A DNA stretch of 52,271 nt. Source: Oxalobacteraceae bacterium. GTDB lineage: Bacteria > Pseudomonadota > Gammaproteobacteria > Burkholderiales > Burkholderiaceae_D. Position numbers and translations under genes: made by a program. Under the pieces are notes generated by a model. That model was not told where the DNA came from, did no database searches, and saw nothing but the letters and a program-made list of their open reading frames with translations. The DNA lies in assembly GCA_027485795.1 (NCBI GenBank), contig JAIXQK010000064.1, forward strand, positions 1 to 52,271. Direction: 5' to 3'. Position 1 is the stretch's first letter. Every line of letters starts with the position of its first letter. Below are positions 1 to 13,030 of the stretch, piece after piece.

Positions 1-18
1 CCTTCAAAGCCCGGATGA

Positions 19-1047
<1,029 letters not shown>

Positions 1048-1097
1048 ATTTGGGGGCACACTCGCTCGACTTGCGGATACTGGATCCCGGCTTGCAC

Positions 1098-1724
1098 ATG
1101 AAAAACCTTGCTGAACTGAAGGCCTTGCAGCAGCGTTTGCAGGAAAAAGCTACCGCTCATGCGGAAGCTGAGCGTAAGCGGCGCGAGCTAGCTGAGCAGC
1201 GCGAACGCGAAGCCAACCTATTCCGTAACAGCGTGGGGGATGTCAAACCGCTGAATGCCGCACCACGTGTGCTGCACCCTCCGCCTAAACCCGCACCCAT
1301 CGCCCAACAGCGTATTGCCGATGACGAAGCAGTGATGAAAGAATCACTGTCTGATGAGTTCAGTATCGAGACGCTGCTCGAGACCGATGACGCACTCAGC
1401 TATGCTCGACCCGGCGTCGGCCCGGATGTGCTGAAGAAGTTACGCAGCGGCGGTTGGGTCACGCAAGATCAGCTCGATCTTCACGGATTACGCGTAGATC
1501 AAGCCCGTGAGGCGATTGGTCAGTTTATTCGGGATGCAGTGAAACGCGGTGTGCGCTGCGTGCGCGTTATTCACGGTAAAGGCTTGGGGTCTATGGACAA
1601 GAAGCCGGTACTGAAAAGCAAAGTCAGAAATTGGTTGGTACAAAAAGAAGAAGTGATCGCCTTTTGTACTGCGCGCGCAGCTGATGGTGGCTCCGGCGCG
1701 CTGATGGTACTGCTGAAAGCGTAA
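1098..1724 (+). CDS. Smr domain-containing protein
   Basis: A 208-residue protein. It has a charged, coiled-coil-like N-terminal half (Ala/Glu/Lys/Arg-rich, about residues 5-55), a low-complexity linker and a C-terminal Smr (small MutS-related) domain. The domain shows LDLHG, the core VRVIHGKG and the glycine-rich end GGSGALMVLLK. Stand-alone Smr domains are known as nucleases, some acting on RNA or branched DNA, but the substrate here cannot be told. I chose ATG 1098 over a TTG at 1050 because the conserved-looking MKNLAELK start follows it. Same direction as trxB; a strong terminator overlaps its stop codon. Confidence 0.92.
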   Translation: MKNLAELKALQQRLQEKATAHAEAERKRRELAEQREREANLFRNSVGDVKPLNAAPRVLHPPPKPAPIAQQRIADDEAVMKESLSDEFSIETLLETDDALSYARPGVGPDVLKKLRSGGWVTQDQLDLHGLRVDQAREAIGQFIRDAVKRGVRCVRVIHGKGLGSMDKKPVLKSKVRNWLVQKEEVIAFCTARAADGGSGALMVLLKA

Positions 1725-1756
1725 GATCCCGGCACAGACCGGGATCTTAATTTTTT
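1723..1756 (+). terminator. Rho-independent terminator after smr
   Basis: Perfect 10-bp stem AAGATCCCGG / CCGGGATCTT with loop CACAGA, then AA and six T. The left arm begins inside the smr stop codon. It ends the trxB-smr unit on the plus strand and separates it from the convergent glnB. Confidence 0.93.
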
Positions 1757-1816
1757 CAGTCGCACACTGGCTTAGGATGAGTGCAGCACCTAAGACACAA
1801 TCCGACTAAGCGACAA

Positions 1817-3806
<1,990 letters not shown>

Positions 3807-3842
3807 CACGAAAAAACCTATGAATAGAAAGCCCGACGGTCT

Positions 3843-4997
3843 ATGACTCAGACGCCGAATAGCTCGGATTATCGCACGCGCGTTGTCTCTTCATTATCGG
3901 AGGTGGGTCAGCCGGCGTGGGATGCATTGGTGCAAGCGCAGCCGGACGTGAATCCCTTTCTGTCGTTTGCTTTTCTGCACGCGCTACATGAGTCGGGGAG
4001 CGCGTCGGACGATAAAGGCTGGCAGCCACAGTACCTGACACTATGGCGTGAACAAGCGCTGGTGGCGGCCTTGCCGATGTACGCCAAGTTTCATTCCTAC
4101 GGCGAGTATGTATTCGACTGGGCCTGGGCCGACGCTTATCGCCGCAATGGCTTGGATTACTACCCAAAGCTCCTGAGTGCGATTCCCTTCACGCCAGTGA
4201 CCGGTTCGCGACTGATGGCTACCGACACGGATGCGCGTAAGGCTTTGATCGGCGCGCTAACAGACGTTCAGCGTAACAGCAACTTATCATCCACCCATGT
4301 GCTGTACCCACCAGAGGCCGAGGCGCAACAACTCGCAGCGGCAGGTTTTATGTTGCGCAAAGGGGTGCAGTTTCATTGGCAGAACGAGGGCTATGACAAT
4401 TTTGAGCAATTTCTTTCAAGCCTGGAGCAGAAAAAGCGCAAGAACATTCGCGCAGAACGGCGCAAAGTGCGTGATGCCGGTATCACGCTAAGGCAGGTGA
4501 TGGGGCGTGCCGTAAGTGACACTGATTGGCGATTTTTTAAAAAGTGCTATGACCAGACCTATCGCGAGCATTACTCAACGCCCTACCTGAATCTAGACTT
4601 TTTTCTCCGTATCGGCGAAACCATGCCAGACAATATTCTTCTGGTGATTGCCGAGCGCGATGGACTGCCAATAGCAGCCTCGCTGCTGATTTATGATCAA
4701 AGCGCTTTATACGGCCGTTACTGGGGCTGTCTCGAGCACCACGCTTGCCTGCACTTCGAAACTGCGTACTACCAGCCATTGGAGTTTTGTATTGCGCACC
4801 GTATCGCCGCATTTGAAGGCGGTGCCCAGGGCGAACACAAAATGGCTCGCGGCTTTTTACCGCAGCAAACTTGGTCCGCCCACTGGCTGGCGCATCCGTC
4901 TTTTTCAGACGCAGTAGAGCGCTTTCTACGTCAAGAAGGCAAGGGCATGGAGGCTTATGTCGACGAACTGAACGAGCGCAACCCGTTCAAGTCGTAA
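3843..4997 (+). CDS. FemAB-like acyltransferase (GNAT fold, COG3146/DUF482 type)
   Basis: 384-residue protein of the family labelled peptidogalycan biosynthesis/recognition. Family-like segments include NPFLSFAFLHALHESGSAS near the start, a hydrophobic first GNAT half, the basic stretch KKRKNIRAERRKV around residues 196-208, and WGCLEHHACLHFETAYYQ in the C-terminal half. No signal peptide, so probably cytoplasmic. The acceptor is not known from sequence. It starts 36 bp from the divergent nadE and ends 10 bp from the convergent ppa; this nadE/acyltransferase/ppa neighbourhood is common in Burkholderiales. Confidence 0.85.
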   Translation: MTQTPNSSDYRTRVVSSLSEVGQPAWDALVQAQPDVNPFLSFAFLHALHESGSASDDKGWQPQYLTLWREQALVAALPMYAKFHSYGEYVFDWAWADAYRRNGLDYYPKLLSAIPFTPVTGSRLMATDTDARKALIGALTDVQRNSNLSSTHVLYPPEAEAQQLAAAGFMLRKGVQFHWQNEGYDNFEQFLSSLEQKKRKNIRAERRKVRDAGITLRQVMGRAVSDTDWRFFKKCYDQTYREHYSTPYLNLDFFLRIGETMPDNILLVIAERDGLPIAASLLIYDQSALYGRYWGCLEHHACLHFETAYYQPLEFCIAHRIAAFEGGAQGEHKMARGFLPQQTWSAHWLAHPSFSDAVERFLRQEGKGMEAYVDELNERNPFKS

Positions 4998-5007
4998 GCC
5001 AGACACG

Positions 5008-5550
5008 TCAGGCTTTATCCAGTTCGCGCTTGTAGTTCTCGACACCGGCCAGAATTTCTTTCTTTGCCTCGTCCGGGCCGTACCAGCCATCGACCTTCAC
5101 CCATTTACCCGGCTCGAGATCTTTGTAGTGCTCGAAAAAATGTTGGATCTGCTGCAAACGCAGATCATTCATATCGTCTGGCTTTTGCCAGTGAGTGTAG
5201 ATCGGCAGTACTTTATCGATCGGCACCGCGAGTACTTTGGCGTCACCGCCTGATTCATCGGTCATTTTCAGAACGCCAATCGGGCGGCATCGAACGACAA
5301 CACCAGGAATCAGCGGAAATGGCGTGATCACCAGCACATCGACCGGGTCGCCATCATCGGCGATGGTATCGGGCACATAACCGTAATTACACGGATAGTG
5401 CATCGACGTACCCATGAAGCGGTCGACATACAGCGCACCGGTTTCTTTATCGACCTCGTACTTGATGGGGTCGGCATTCATCGGAATTTCGATGATGACG
5501 TTGAAGTCGTTTGGCACATCGCGGCCGGCCGGAACATTATTGAGACTCAT
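5008..5550 (-). CDS. ppa: Inorganic pyrophosphatase (family I)
   Basis: Hydrolyses pyrophosphate to two phosphates in the cytoplasm, pulling biosynthetic reactions forward. 180 residues, normal for the soluble bacterial type. The metal-binding signature [10 protein letters not shown] contains D66, D68 and D71, matching the E. coli D65/D67/D70 cluster. The tail [17 protein letters not shown] is typical. ATG at 5550 with AAGGAT upstream on the minus strand. The 213 bp upstream, before hemY, hold no other gene. Confidence 0.97.
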   Translation of the reverse strand: MSLNNVPAGRDVPNDFNVIIEIPMNADPIKYEVDKETGALYVDRFMGTSMHYPCNYGYVPDTIADDGDPVDVLVITPFPLIPGVVVRCRPIGVLKMTDESGGDAKVLAVPIDKVLPIYTHWQKPDDMNDLRLQQIQHFFEHYKDLEPGKWVKVDGWYGPDEAKKEILAGVENYKRELDKA

Positions 5551-5763
5551 TGCGATCCTTGATAACGATGGAAAATTTCGAATAACCCGCGATTATAGCG
5601 AGCCCCAGCTTGCTATACGCTGACTGGGAAAATGTCTCTTGCAAATTGAAGTACACAAAATGAAGCACCCAATGTGCACTCCGGGGTGGGATTTGCTGAA
5701 CCGGGCGCAAGGCTGGGCGCATCCATGCACCGAAAGCCAGCTAGATTGTGTGGGCGACGTTAC

Positions 5764-6990
5764 TTAGTTGCTTGATTTGGAATTGGGTACTTGTGTCGTC
5801 AATGCACACAAGCGGAAGTGCGTCGCTGCGGCTTCCGGCTGTCCCAGTACCTCATACATCTGCGCGAGACGAAGGTGCGCCTCTTGCAAGGTGATGCGAT
5901 CACTAGCGCCAAGTACTGCCTGCTCGAGATGGCGCTGAGCCTTACCCCACAGCTTTTGTTTTTGACACAAGGTGCCCAGTAGTAGCGCGAGCTCGGCGTC
6001 ATTTGGTCGCTCACGCAACCACTGCTCCACATGCTCGATTTGCGATAACAAGGTCGCCGAGCCCTCCGGTGCTGCACATTGCCGGTATGCGCGCAGTAGT
6101 CGCACATCCCACTGCACTGCGAGCGCCTTTTGCAGAATGTCGGCGGCCTCTTGCTGTCGACCGATTTTCATGAAGGTGGTCGCACCCAGACTCGCTACTG
6201 CTGGACTTTGCCGATCGGCCGTGGGAATGGTCGACCAGAGTTTTTTGAGTGATTCTGCGTCTTCGGCGGCTTTCGGCAACAGCGCCTCGTAGGCCATGTC
6301 GCGCAGACGACGCGATAGTGTGGGGTGTAGTGCGTCGTGCTTGTCGAGCAAGCTAACCAGCCGCAGCACCTCGGGCCAATTGCGCGCGCTCTGATTCACT
6401 TTTAACGCCAGTCGCAACGCATGCGCATGACGGACACCACTCGCGCTCAACTCTTGTAAGGCAGCGAGCGCAGCATCGAGGTCTTTATTGTCCTCCGAGA
6501 ACAGATCGACCGCGCTCATCAACCGCGCAGTGCGCAAACTGTTGTCGGTGGCAGCTTCGCTCAACCACTGATCGCGACGACTCGGTTCGTGTAAACGCTG
6601 TGCTGCACGTGCGCCAAGCAATGCAGCTAGGCCCGCATACTCGGGTGATTGGGCCGCCTTGCGCGCGGATTTCTCTACCCGGCCGAAACGCCCCTCAAAA
6701 TAGGCGCGCAGAGCTTCTTGCAGCGCGCGCCCTGATTCACGCAACTGTCGCATCGCACGATACTGCTCCACACGGCGCGGAAGCGCCATGGTGGCGCGCA
6801 CGGTATTCACAATCAACAGCAACAGCAAGAAACTCAGCAGCAGGATGACAATGAAAAAATTTAGCGAGATATCGATACGATACGGTGGATAAAACAAGAC
6901 GACATTACCGGGATTAAAGCGCGCTAACACCGCAAGCCCGATCGCAGCAGCAAATAGGCCGACTAACCAAAGAAAAAATCGTGTAGTCAC
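5764..6990 (-). CDS. hemY: HemY, membrane TPR protein of the haem operon
   Basis: 408-residue inner-membrane protein. Two N-terminal membrane segments (about residues 4-22 and 37-60) are followed by a HemY_N domain and a long helical region with TPR-like repeats. The HemY name here is the proteobacterial hem-operon protein, not the protoporphyrinogen oxidase of Bacillus; its exact role in porphyrin synthesis is unsettled. I chose GTG 6990: it puts the first membrane segment at the N terminus, has AAGG just upstream and lies 13 bp after the hemX stop. Last gene of hemCDXY. Confidence 0.9.
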   Translation of the reverse strand: MTTRFFLWLVGLFAAAIGLAVLARFNPGNVVLFYPPYRIDISLNFFIVILLLSFLLLLLIVNTVRATMALPRRVEQYRAMRQLRESGRALQEALRAYFEGRFGRVEKSARKAAQSPEYAGLAALLGARAAQRLHEPSRRDQWLSEAATDNSLRTARLMSAVDLFSEDNKDLDAALAALQELSASGVRHAHALRLALKVNQSARNWPEVLRLVSLLDKHDALHPTLSRRLRDMAYEALLPKAAEDAESLKKLWSTIPTADRQSPAVASLGATTFMKIGRQQEAADILQKALAVQWDVRLLRAYRQCAAPEGSATLLSQIEHVEQWLRERPNDAELALLLGTLCQKQKLWGKAQRHLEQAVLGASDRITLQEAHLRLAQMYEVLGQPEAAATHFRLCALTTQVPNSKSSN

Positions 6991-7003
6991 GGGCGTGCCT
7001 TGC

Positions 7004-8338
7004 TCATGGCCGCGAACGCGACTGCCGCACTGCCGCCAAGCTATGTGACAGGGTCGGCATTTCAATGTTCAGCACACTCTCGCGAATCTGCCGTATCAGC
7101 TCGCGGCCCGCGCGGGTGTGTGGATCGCGCAGATCAAAGTAGCGCTGTAGCGCGCGATCGGCTTCTGCCAGATCACTACGAAATGCCGCATCGTTACGCG
7201 ACAGCAGCGCCACCCTCGCATTCAGTAAACGCAGCTTGACGTTCTCACGCGCAAAAAATGCTTGCTCTGGTGTCAGCAACAAAGCTTCGGGCGCCGTCAC
7301 GGTACGAATCCGCATCAGCTGCTTGAGATCACCCCACAGCTCACTGCTCCAGGCAGCCCAGCGTTCTTGCATCTCGACGCGCCAGTCAAAGGCGCTATTG
7401 TTCTCAATTTTTTGACGATTGGAGAGTTTGGTTTTAGGTGACGGCGCAACGATGCCGGGCTTCTCATCCGACAGCAACGGCATCGCATCGACTTGCGCCA
7501 CCAAAGAGTCGAGTCGAACCGCAACACCCGTCAGATCAACGCTCGGCAGACTCTTGAGTTTTTCAACATCCTGCGCGATCGCACGTCGAATCGCGATGAA
7601 CTGCGGACGATCCACACGCGATAAACGCGCATCCGCATTTTGCAAAGCCACCAGCGCGCTCCGCACATTACCCGCCAGTTGTAGTTGTTGGCTTGCAGTG
7701 GATAGCACTTGCTCTATTTCAGCCAAGGCCCAGTCGTCGCGGTTTTTTGCCAGATCTCGGTAGAGCTGCTCCAGCGCTGCTTGCTGATTCTGTGACTCAG
7801 ACTGCCGTGCCTCCAGCACTGCCACCTTGCCTTGCAAAACACGCAGCTGATCATCGACCCGATCGGCGATCAGCTTGGTCTGACTGTTGAGGTTTTCGCC
7901 GGATTGCAGTCGCTGCGCAACCTCACGCCGTAGATCGGATATGTCGGAGCGCGCACTCCACCACTGCAGTGCAAGTAGTGTTGCAAGCCCGCCCAACACG
8001 AGTTTGAGACGTGCTTCCTTGTCATCCGGCCAGCGCGGCCACCACCAGGATCGATCGGTCGACGCAGGCTCAACTGCCGCGGGCACTTCGGGCGTTGCTG
8101 GTGTTGGTGTTGGTGTTGCTGGTGCGTCGTGCGCGTTTTCAGGCGGGGTGTCTGCCGCATGAGCTGCAGCGGGAGGTGTAGCAGAGTCGGTTGCACCCGC
8201 TGCTTCAGTCGATGCAGCGACATCTTTACTTATGGACGCATCGGCTTGCGAGGGCGAACCCGCATCCACCGCCTTCGATGCATCAGGCTCGGCAGCGTCG
8301 GACGGCGCCTGGTTGGCGGGTAATGGTTTATCACTCAT
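7004..8338 (-). CDS. hemX: HemX, membrane protein of the haem operon
   Basis: 444 residues. A long Ala/Pro/Thr-rich, probably disordered N-terminal region (to about residue 95) is followed by WWWPRWP, one membrane segment (about residues 111-125) and a periplasmic helical domain with coiled-coil character. It is often annotated as uroporphyrinogen-III C-methyltransferase, but no methyltransferase motif (GxGxGD) is visible, so that label should not be used. Its ATG overlaps the hemD TGA in an ATGA junction, which suggests translational coupling. Confidence 0.9.
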   Translation of the reverse strand: MSDKPLPANQAPSDAAEPDASKAVDAGSPSQADASISKDVAASTEAAGATDSATPPAAAHAADTPPENAHDAPATPTPTPATPEVPAAVEPASTDRSWWWPRWPDDKEARLKLVLGGLATLLALQWWSARSDISDLRREVAQRLQSGENLNSQTKLIADRVDDQLRVLQGKVAVLEARQSESQNQQAALEQLYRDLAKNRDDWALAEIEQVLSTASQQLQLAGNVRSALVALQNADARLSRVDRPQFIAIRRAIAQDVEKLKSLPSVDLTGVAVRLDSLVAQVDAMPLLSDEKPGIVAPSPKTKLSNRQKIENNSAFDWRVEMQERWAAWSSELWGDLKQLMRIRTVTAPEALLLTPEQAFFARENVKLRLLNARVALLSRNDAAFRSDLAEADRALQRYFDLRDPHTRAGRELIRQIRESVLNIEMPTLSHSLAAVRQSRSRP

Positions 8339-9105
8339 GTCGCAGATTGTATCGCGGCGACTAGCGCTTCGTCCCCTGATGCGGTCTGCGTTACGCGGGT
8401 GAATCCGAGCGCCTGGGCAGTCTCGGCAATGCGCGGATGGGGCACGATCAAATGGCTTTTCAAGATTTGCGTCATACCCGGCTCGCCGGACGCTTGGCGC
8501 ACCATGTCCAGTAGATTTCGGAGCGCCTCGGAGCTGGTAATGATCCAGAATGCCTCAGAAGCCATGAGTTCATTCAGCTGTTCACGCCGCGCGGCATCGA
8601 ACACAGGCATGCCACGTTGGTAAGCGGCGACTTGCTCAACCTCAACGCCCGCCAATCGCAAACGATCGGCCAACAACTCGCGACCGGTTTCGGCGCGGAT
8701 AATCAGGACACGTCGCCCTTCTAACGCCGGCAGATCAAGCACCTCAAGCAAGGTCTCGGAATCGGTCCGATGCGGATCGACCGGACTGACAATACGCGCG
8801 GTGGTTTCGTTGACACCATAACGCGCCAGTGCCTGCCGACTTCCCTCACCCACCACGGCAGCAATCACTTGCTGAGGCCAGCGATCAATGTAAGCAAAGG
8901 TGGCGTCGATCGCATTTGGACTGACAAACGCCACCATGGCGTAGTCGGCCAAGTGTGACAAGATGGCGCGCAATGCGGCGCTATCTTGAATTGGCTGTAT
9001 ATCAAGCAGGGGAAACACGTGGGCCGTCACACCGAGCTGCGCGAGGCGCGCTGCGAGTGCTTCGGCTTGCGCTCGAGGACGCGTGATGACGACGCCCTTG
9101 CCCAC
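8335..9105 (-). CDS. hemD: Uroporphyrinogen-III synthase
   Basis: Cyclises hydroxymethylbilane with inversion of ring D to make uroporphyrinogen III. 256 residues, normal length for this weakly conserved family. The N-terminal VVITRPRAQAEALAARL is characteristic, as are FVSPNAIDATF and the late IITSSEALRNLL. The start is GTG at 9105, 9 bp after the hemC stop, with no clear Shine-Dalgarno, so it may depend on coupling to hemC. It overlaps hemX by 4 bp. Confidence 0.93.
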   Translation of the reverse strand: MGKGVVITRPRAQAEALAARLAQLGVTAHVFPLLDIQPIQDSAALRAILSHLADYAMVAFVSPNAIDATFAYIDRWPQQVIAAVVGEGSRQALARYGVNETTARIVSPVDPHRTDSETLLEVLDLPALEGRRVLIIRAETGRELLADRLRLAGVEVEQVAAYQRGMPVFDAARREQLNELMASEAFWIITSSEALRNLLDMVRQASGEPGMTQILKSHLIVPHPRIAETAQALGFTRVTQTASGDEALVAAIQSAT

Positions 9106-9114
9106 GTGCTGTGT

Positions 9115-10053
9115 TCAGTCGGTGCGGCAGGCGGCGAGGATGGCGGTCGCGTCCTGCGCTTCTAGCGCCTCCGCTACCTGCACGCCAACCGCTTCGGGCG
9201 AGTGAGCGGCACCTTGCACCACTGCGCGCGCGATGCGCTTGCCATCAGGAGTGGCCACCATCGCCGTCAGCGTCAGCGCGTGCTGGTCGACCGTCGCATA
9301 GGCGGCCAGCGGGATCTGACAACTACCGCCGAAGCTACGCGAGAGCTGACGCTCTGCGCGCACCGCGGATTCAGTATCCGCATGGTTGAGAGGAGCAAGC
9401 AGCTGCATCAGCTCGTCTCGGCCGCTGCGAATCTCGATCGCCATCGCGCCCTGCCCTGGTGCAGGCAAGCTCTGCGCAGGCTCAATGAAAGCTCGGATGC
9501 GTTCAGCCATTCCCAGACGCTTAAGACCAGCTGCTGCAAGGATGATGGCGGCATATTCTCCGCGGTCGAGTTTAGCAAGTCGTGTGTCAAGGTTACCGCG
9601 CAGGGGATGGATCTGTAGCTGCGGGAAGCGCGCCGCAATCAGGGCCTGTCGGCGCAGGCTGCTGGTGCCGACGATCGCGCCCGCTGGCAAGGCCTCCAGG
9701 CTCTCAAAATCATTGGAGACAAAGGCGTCGCGCGGGTCTTCGCGCTCAAGCACAGCGGCGAGGGTAAAGCCTTCGGGCAGCTCCATCGGCACATCTTTCA
9801 AGGAGTGCACCGCGAGATCCGCGCGGCCCTCCTCCATCGCCACTTCGAGCTCTTTGACAAACAGACCCTTGCCACCGACCTTGGACAAGGTACGGTCGAG
9901 AATTTGGTCGCCGCGCGTTGTCATGCCGAGGATTTCCACGGTGCTGTGCGGATATAATTCCAGCAAGCGTGCGCGAACGGTTTCAGCCTGCCACATCGCA
10001 AGTCGGCTTTCGCGCGAGGCGATGATCAGTTTTCCAGAAAATTTAGCGTTCAA
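9115..10053 (-). CDS. hemC: Porphobilinogen deaminase (hydroxymethylbilane synthase)
   Basis: Polymerises four porphobilinogens into hydroxymethylbilane. 312 residues. Visible are the catalytic aspartate in [11 protein letters not shown] (D87), the arginine-rich GTSSLRRQA, and C245 in [10 protein letters not shown], which carries the dipyrromethane cofactor. The only start that keeps the N terminus complete is a TTG at 10053, giving [16 protein letters not shown]; no strong Shine-Dalgarno precedes it. First gene of the hemCDXY operon, divergent from ppc across 123 bp that should hold both promoters. Confidence 0.95.
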   Translation of the reverse strand: MNAKFSGKLIIASRESRLAMWQAETVRARLLELYPHSTVEILGMTTRGDQILDRTLSKVGGKGLFVKELEVAMEEGRADLAVHSLKDVPMELPEGFTLAAVLEREDPRDAFVSNDFESLEALPAGAIVGTSSLRRQALIAARFPQLQIHPLRGNLDTRLAKLDRGEYAAIILAAAGLKRLGMAERIRAFIEPAQSLPAPGQGAMAIEIRSGRDELMQLLAPLNHADTESAVRAERQLSRSFGGSCQIPLAAYATVDQHALTLTAMVATPDGKRIARAVVQGAAHSPEAVGVQVAEALEAQDATAILAACRTD

Positions 10054-10176
10054 TGCGGTCTTTCAGTAGAAGGTCGCTCGGCCAGCGACCCCTTACCAGA
10101 GCGGCCGCTAACCGCGGCGCATTCTATCACCCCTACTACCTCCGGCAGCGCGGCGCTGAGCCCGACTGAGACTACG

Positions 10177-13005
10177 ATGGCGCTTCGAACTCCTCCGCTT
10201 GCACGCTCGTCGAAATCCAACGACAAGGACGCCCCACTGCGGGAAGATATTCGCTTGCTGGGTCGCCTGCTCGGCGAGGTCATTCGGCAGCAAGAAGGCG
10301 AGGCGGTATTCAAGGTGGTGGAGACGATTCGGCAAACCGCCGTACGCTTCCGGCGCGAATCCGACCTCGAGGCTGGCGCTGATCTTGACCGCCTGCTGAA
10401 AAAACTTAGCCGCGACCAGACCAATGCCGTGGTGCGCGCATTCTCCTATTTCTCTCATCTGGCCAACATCGCTGAGGATCAGCACCATAACCGTCGCCGA
10501 CGCGCGTATCTGCTGGCAGGTTCTGCGCCGCAATCCGACAGCCTGGCAGCGACGATATCGAGGCTCAATGCCCAGGGTGTCACTGGCAAAGCCCTGCAAC
10601 AGTTCTACGACGGGGCGCTGATTTCACCCGTGCTGACTGCGCACCCGACCGAGGTGCAACGCAAAAGCATTCTTGATGCCGGACGCGAGATCGCGCGTTT
10701 GCTGGCGCTGCGCGATCAACCCAACACCCCCGCCGAACGTGAGCGAAACACCGCGCTGCTTCACGCGGAGGTGGCCAAACTGTGGCAGACCCGCATGCTG
10801 CGCTACCAGCGCCTCACGGTGGCCGATGAAATCGAGAACGCGCTCTCGTTTTATCGCATCACATTCCTGCGTGAATTGCCGGGACTGATGGAAGACATCG
10901 AGCATGAAACGCTGACCCAATACCCGAACTTACGCAAGCTGCACCCTCCCCCATTCGTTCAAATGGGCAGTTGGATTGGTGGTGATCGCGACGGCAATCC
11001 GAATGTCAACGGCAACACCATGCAGCAAGCCATGTCGCGTCAGTCGACCACGATTTTCGAGTTTTATCTGGAAGAAGTTCACGCGCTCGGCGCAGAGCTT
11101 TCAATTTCTACGCTGCTGGTGTCAATCAGCCCGGCGCTGCAGGCGATGGCAGATATGTCGCCCGACAATTCGCCACATCGAACCGACGAGCCCTACCGAC
11201 GTGCATTGATTCTGGTCTACGCCCGATTGGCTGCGACCGCGCGGCGATTAGGTGTATCTAATATTTTGCGGCATGAAATCGGCTCAGCTGAGCCATATGC
11301 CTCCCCTGGCGGTTTCATCGCTGACTTGGACGTGATCGGTGACTCGCTGCGGGCGAATCATGGTGCTGCACTGACCCGACCACGCCTGAATACCTTACGA
11401 CGTGCCGCTGATATTTTTGGTTTTCATCTCGCCACGCTGGACATGCGCCAGAGCTCAGACGTGCATGAACGCGTGATCGCCGAACTATTCCGGGTTGCTG
11501 GTCTGTCGGAGGATTACCGCCAACTGAGCGAGGAACAAAAACTTGCCTTGCTACGGGCTGAACTGGCGCAACCTCGGCTACTGCGCTCCCCTTACGTCAA
11601 CTACTCGGATGAAACTGTGTCCGAACTTGGCGTGCTGAGGGCTGCACGCGAAATTCGTCTGGCATTCGGCGAGCGTGCTATCAGGAACTACATCATCTCG
11701 CACACAGAAACTGTGTCGGATCTGCTTGAGGTACTACTGCTGCAAAGAGAAACCGGCCTGCTGCGCATACTTCCCGACGGCAGTCTGGAATCTGGCGTAA
11801 TGGTGATTCCGCTGTTCGAAACAATTCCCGATCTGCGGAATGCACACGAGATCATGGAAGGATGGCTGTCGCTGCCGCCAGTGCGGGCCCTAGTTAAGCA
11901 CCAGCAGTCGCTGCAAGAAGTCATGCTGGGCTACTCGGACTCGAACAAAGATGGCGGCTTCCTGACCTCGAACTGGGAGTTATACAAAGCCGAGGTCGCG
12001 CTGGTGGATGTATTCGCGCGCCACCGGGTGAAGCTGCGCCTGTTCCATGGGCGAGGCGGTACCGTGGGTCGCGGTGGCGGGCCGAGCCACGACGCTATCT
12101 TGGCGCAGCCTGCAGGAACCGTGAACGGACAGTTCCGTCTCACCGAGCAGGGTGAGATTATTGCGTCGAAATTCTCGAACCCCGAAATCGGTCGCCGTAA
12201 CCTCGAACTGGTGGTGGCAGCAGTGATGGAGGCCAGCCTGCGTCCGCCTAACGCGGATGCCAAACAAGCGAAACGCCTGGCCGAGTTCGAGCGCGTGATG
12301 GAAATGCTGTCCGAGCATGCATACCGCGCTTACCGACAACTGGTGTACGAGACCCCGGGCTTTACCGATTATTTTTTTGCAGCGACGCCCATTGCAGAGA
12401 TCGCTGAGCTGAATATCGGCTCACGTCCGGCATCACGCAAATCAACACGTCGCATTGAAGATCTGCGCGCTATCCCGTGGAGCTTTTCTTGGGGCCAGTG
12501 CCGGCTGCTGCTGCCGGGTTGGTACGGCTTTGGTAGCGCCGTCGATCAGTGGTTGAAAGATGAGAGCAGCGGCAGCATCACCAAAAAGCGCACGCTGCTG
12601 CGGGCGATGCTCAAAGAGTGGCCATTCTTTTCCACACTACTCTCCAACATGGACATGGTACTGTCAAAGACGGATCTCGCGCTTGCCTCGCGCTACGCCT
12701 CGCTGGTCCCCGATCGCAAGCTACGTCATGCGATCTTCTCCCGTATCGCCGCCGAGCATGAGAAGACCTTGGAGGCACTTTGGATGATCACCGGCTCACG
12801 CGAACGCTTGGCGAATAACCCCACACTTGCACGCTCGATCAAAAATCGTATTCCGTATCTTGATCCGCTGAATCATTTACAAGTCGAGCTGATCAAGCGT
12901 AACCGTAGCCAAAACAACCAAGGTCGTGAGCCAGATATCCGCGTCCATCGTGGCATTCACCTGTCGATCAATGGTGTCGCCGCTGGTCTCAGGAATACTG
13001 GCTAA
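10177..13005 (+). CDS. ppc: Phosphoenolpyruvate carboxylase
   Basis: Anaplerotic enzyme: PEP + bicarbonate to oxaloacetate + phosphate. Full length at 942 residues. The catalytic histidine is H156 in [12 protein letters not shown]. Further signatures are [10 protein letters not shown], the PEP-binding [35 protein letters not shown] and the C-terminal [12 protein letters not shown]. Divergent from hemC and followed after 25 bp by argH. Its substrate bicarbonate could be supplied by the SbtA-like transporter at 37.5 kb, but that link is inference. Confidence 0.98.
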   Translation: MALRTPPLARSSKSNDKDAPLREDIRLLGRLLGEVIRQQEGEAVFKVVETIRQTAVRFRRESDLEAGADLDRLLKKLSRDQTNAVVRAFSYFSHLANIAEDQHHNRRRRAYLLAGSAPQSDSLAATISRLNAQGVTGKALQQFYDGALISPVLTAHPTEVQRKSILDAGREIARLLALRDQPNTPAERERNTALLHAEVAKLWQTRMLRYQRLTVADEIENALSFYRITFLRELPGLMEDIEHETLTQYPNLRKLHPPPFVQMGSWIGGDRDGNPNVNGNTMQQAMSRQSTTIFEFYLEEVHALGAELSISTLLVSISPALQAMADMSPDNSPHRTDEPYRRALILVYARLAATARRLGVSNILRHEIGSAEPYASPGGFIADLDVIGDSLRANHGAALTRPRLNTLRRAADIFGFHLATLDMRQSSDVHERVIAELFRVAGLSEDYRQLSEEQKLALLRAELAQPRLLRSPYVNYSDETVSELGVLRAAREIRLAFGERAIRNYIISHTETVSDLLEVLLLQRETGLLRILPDGSLESGVMVIPLFETIPDLRNAHEIMEGWLSLPPVRALVKHQQSLQEVMLGYSDSNKDGGFLTSNWELYKAEVALVDVFARHRVKLRLFHGRGGTVGRGGGPSHDAILAQPAGTVNGQFRLTEQGEIIASKFSNPEIGRRNLELVVAAVMEASLRPPNADAKQAKRLAEFERVMEMLSEHAYRAYRQLVYETPGFTDYFFAATPIAEIAELNIGSRPASRKSTRRIEDLRAIPWSFSWGQCRLLLPGWYGFGSAVDQWLKDESSGSITKKRTLLRAMLKEWPFFSTLLSNMDMVLSKTDLALASRYASLVPDRKLRHAIFSRIAAEHEKTLEALWMITGSRERLANNPTLARSIKNRIPYLDPLNHLQVELIKRNRSQNNQGREPDIRVHRGIHLSINGVAAGLRNTG

Positions 13006-13018
13006 TTGTCCTGCCCTT

Positions 13019-13024
13019 TATAAT
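13019..13024 (+). promoter_or_regulatory. Perfect -10 hexamer just upstream of argH
   Basis: TATAAT lies 6 bp before the argH ATG. A start site at the usual distance would fall on or next to the A of ATG, and no Shine-Dalgarno is visible between ppc and argH. The -35 position (TACTGG with a 17-bp spacer) is poor, so this is a tentative promoter that may give leaderless argH mRNA. Confidence 0.4.
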
Positions 13025-13030
13025 CGCGCC

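Noticed and set aside
7004-8338. HemX as uroporphyrinogen-III methyltransferase
   Set aside because: The common database label is not supported: no SAM-binding motif, and the protein is a one-pass membrane protein with a helical domain.
9386-10069. 227-codon open frame opposite hemC
   Set aside because: hemC is certain on the minus strand with all catalytic residues; the antisense product is Arg/Ser-rich without any domain.
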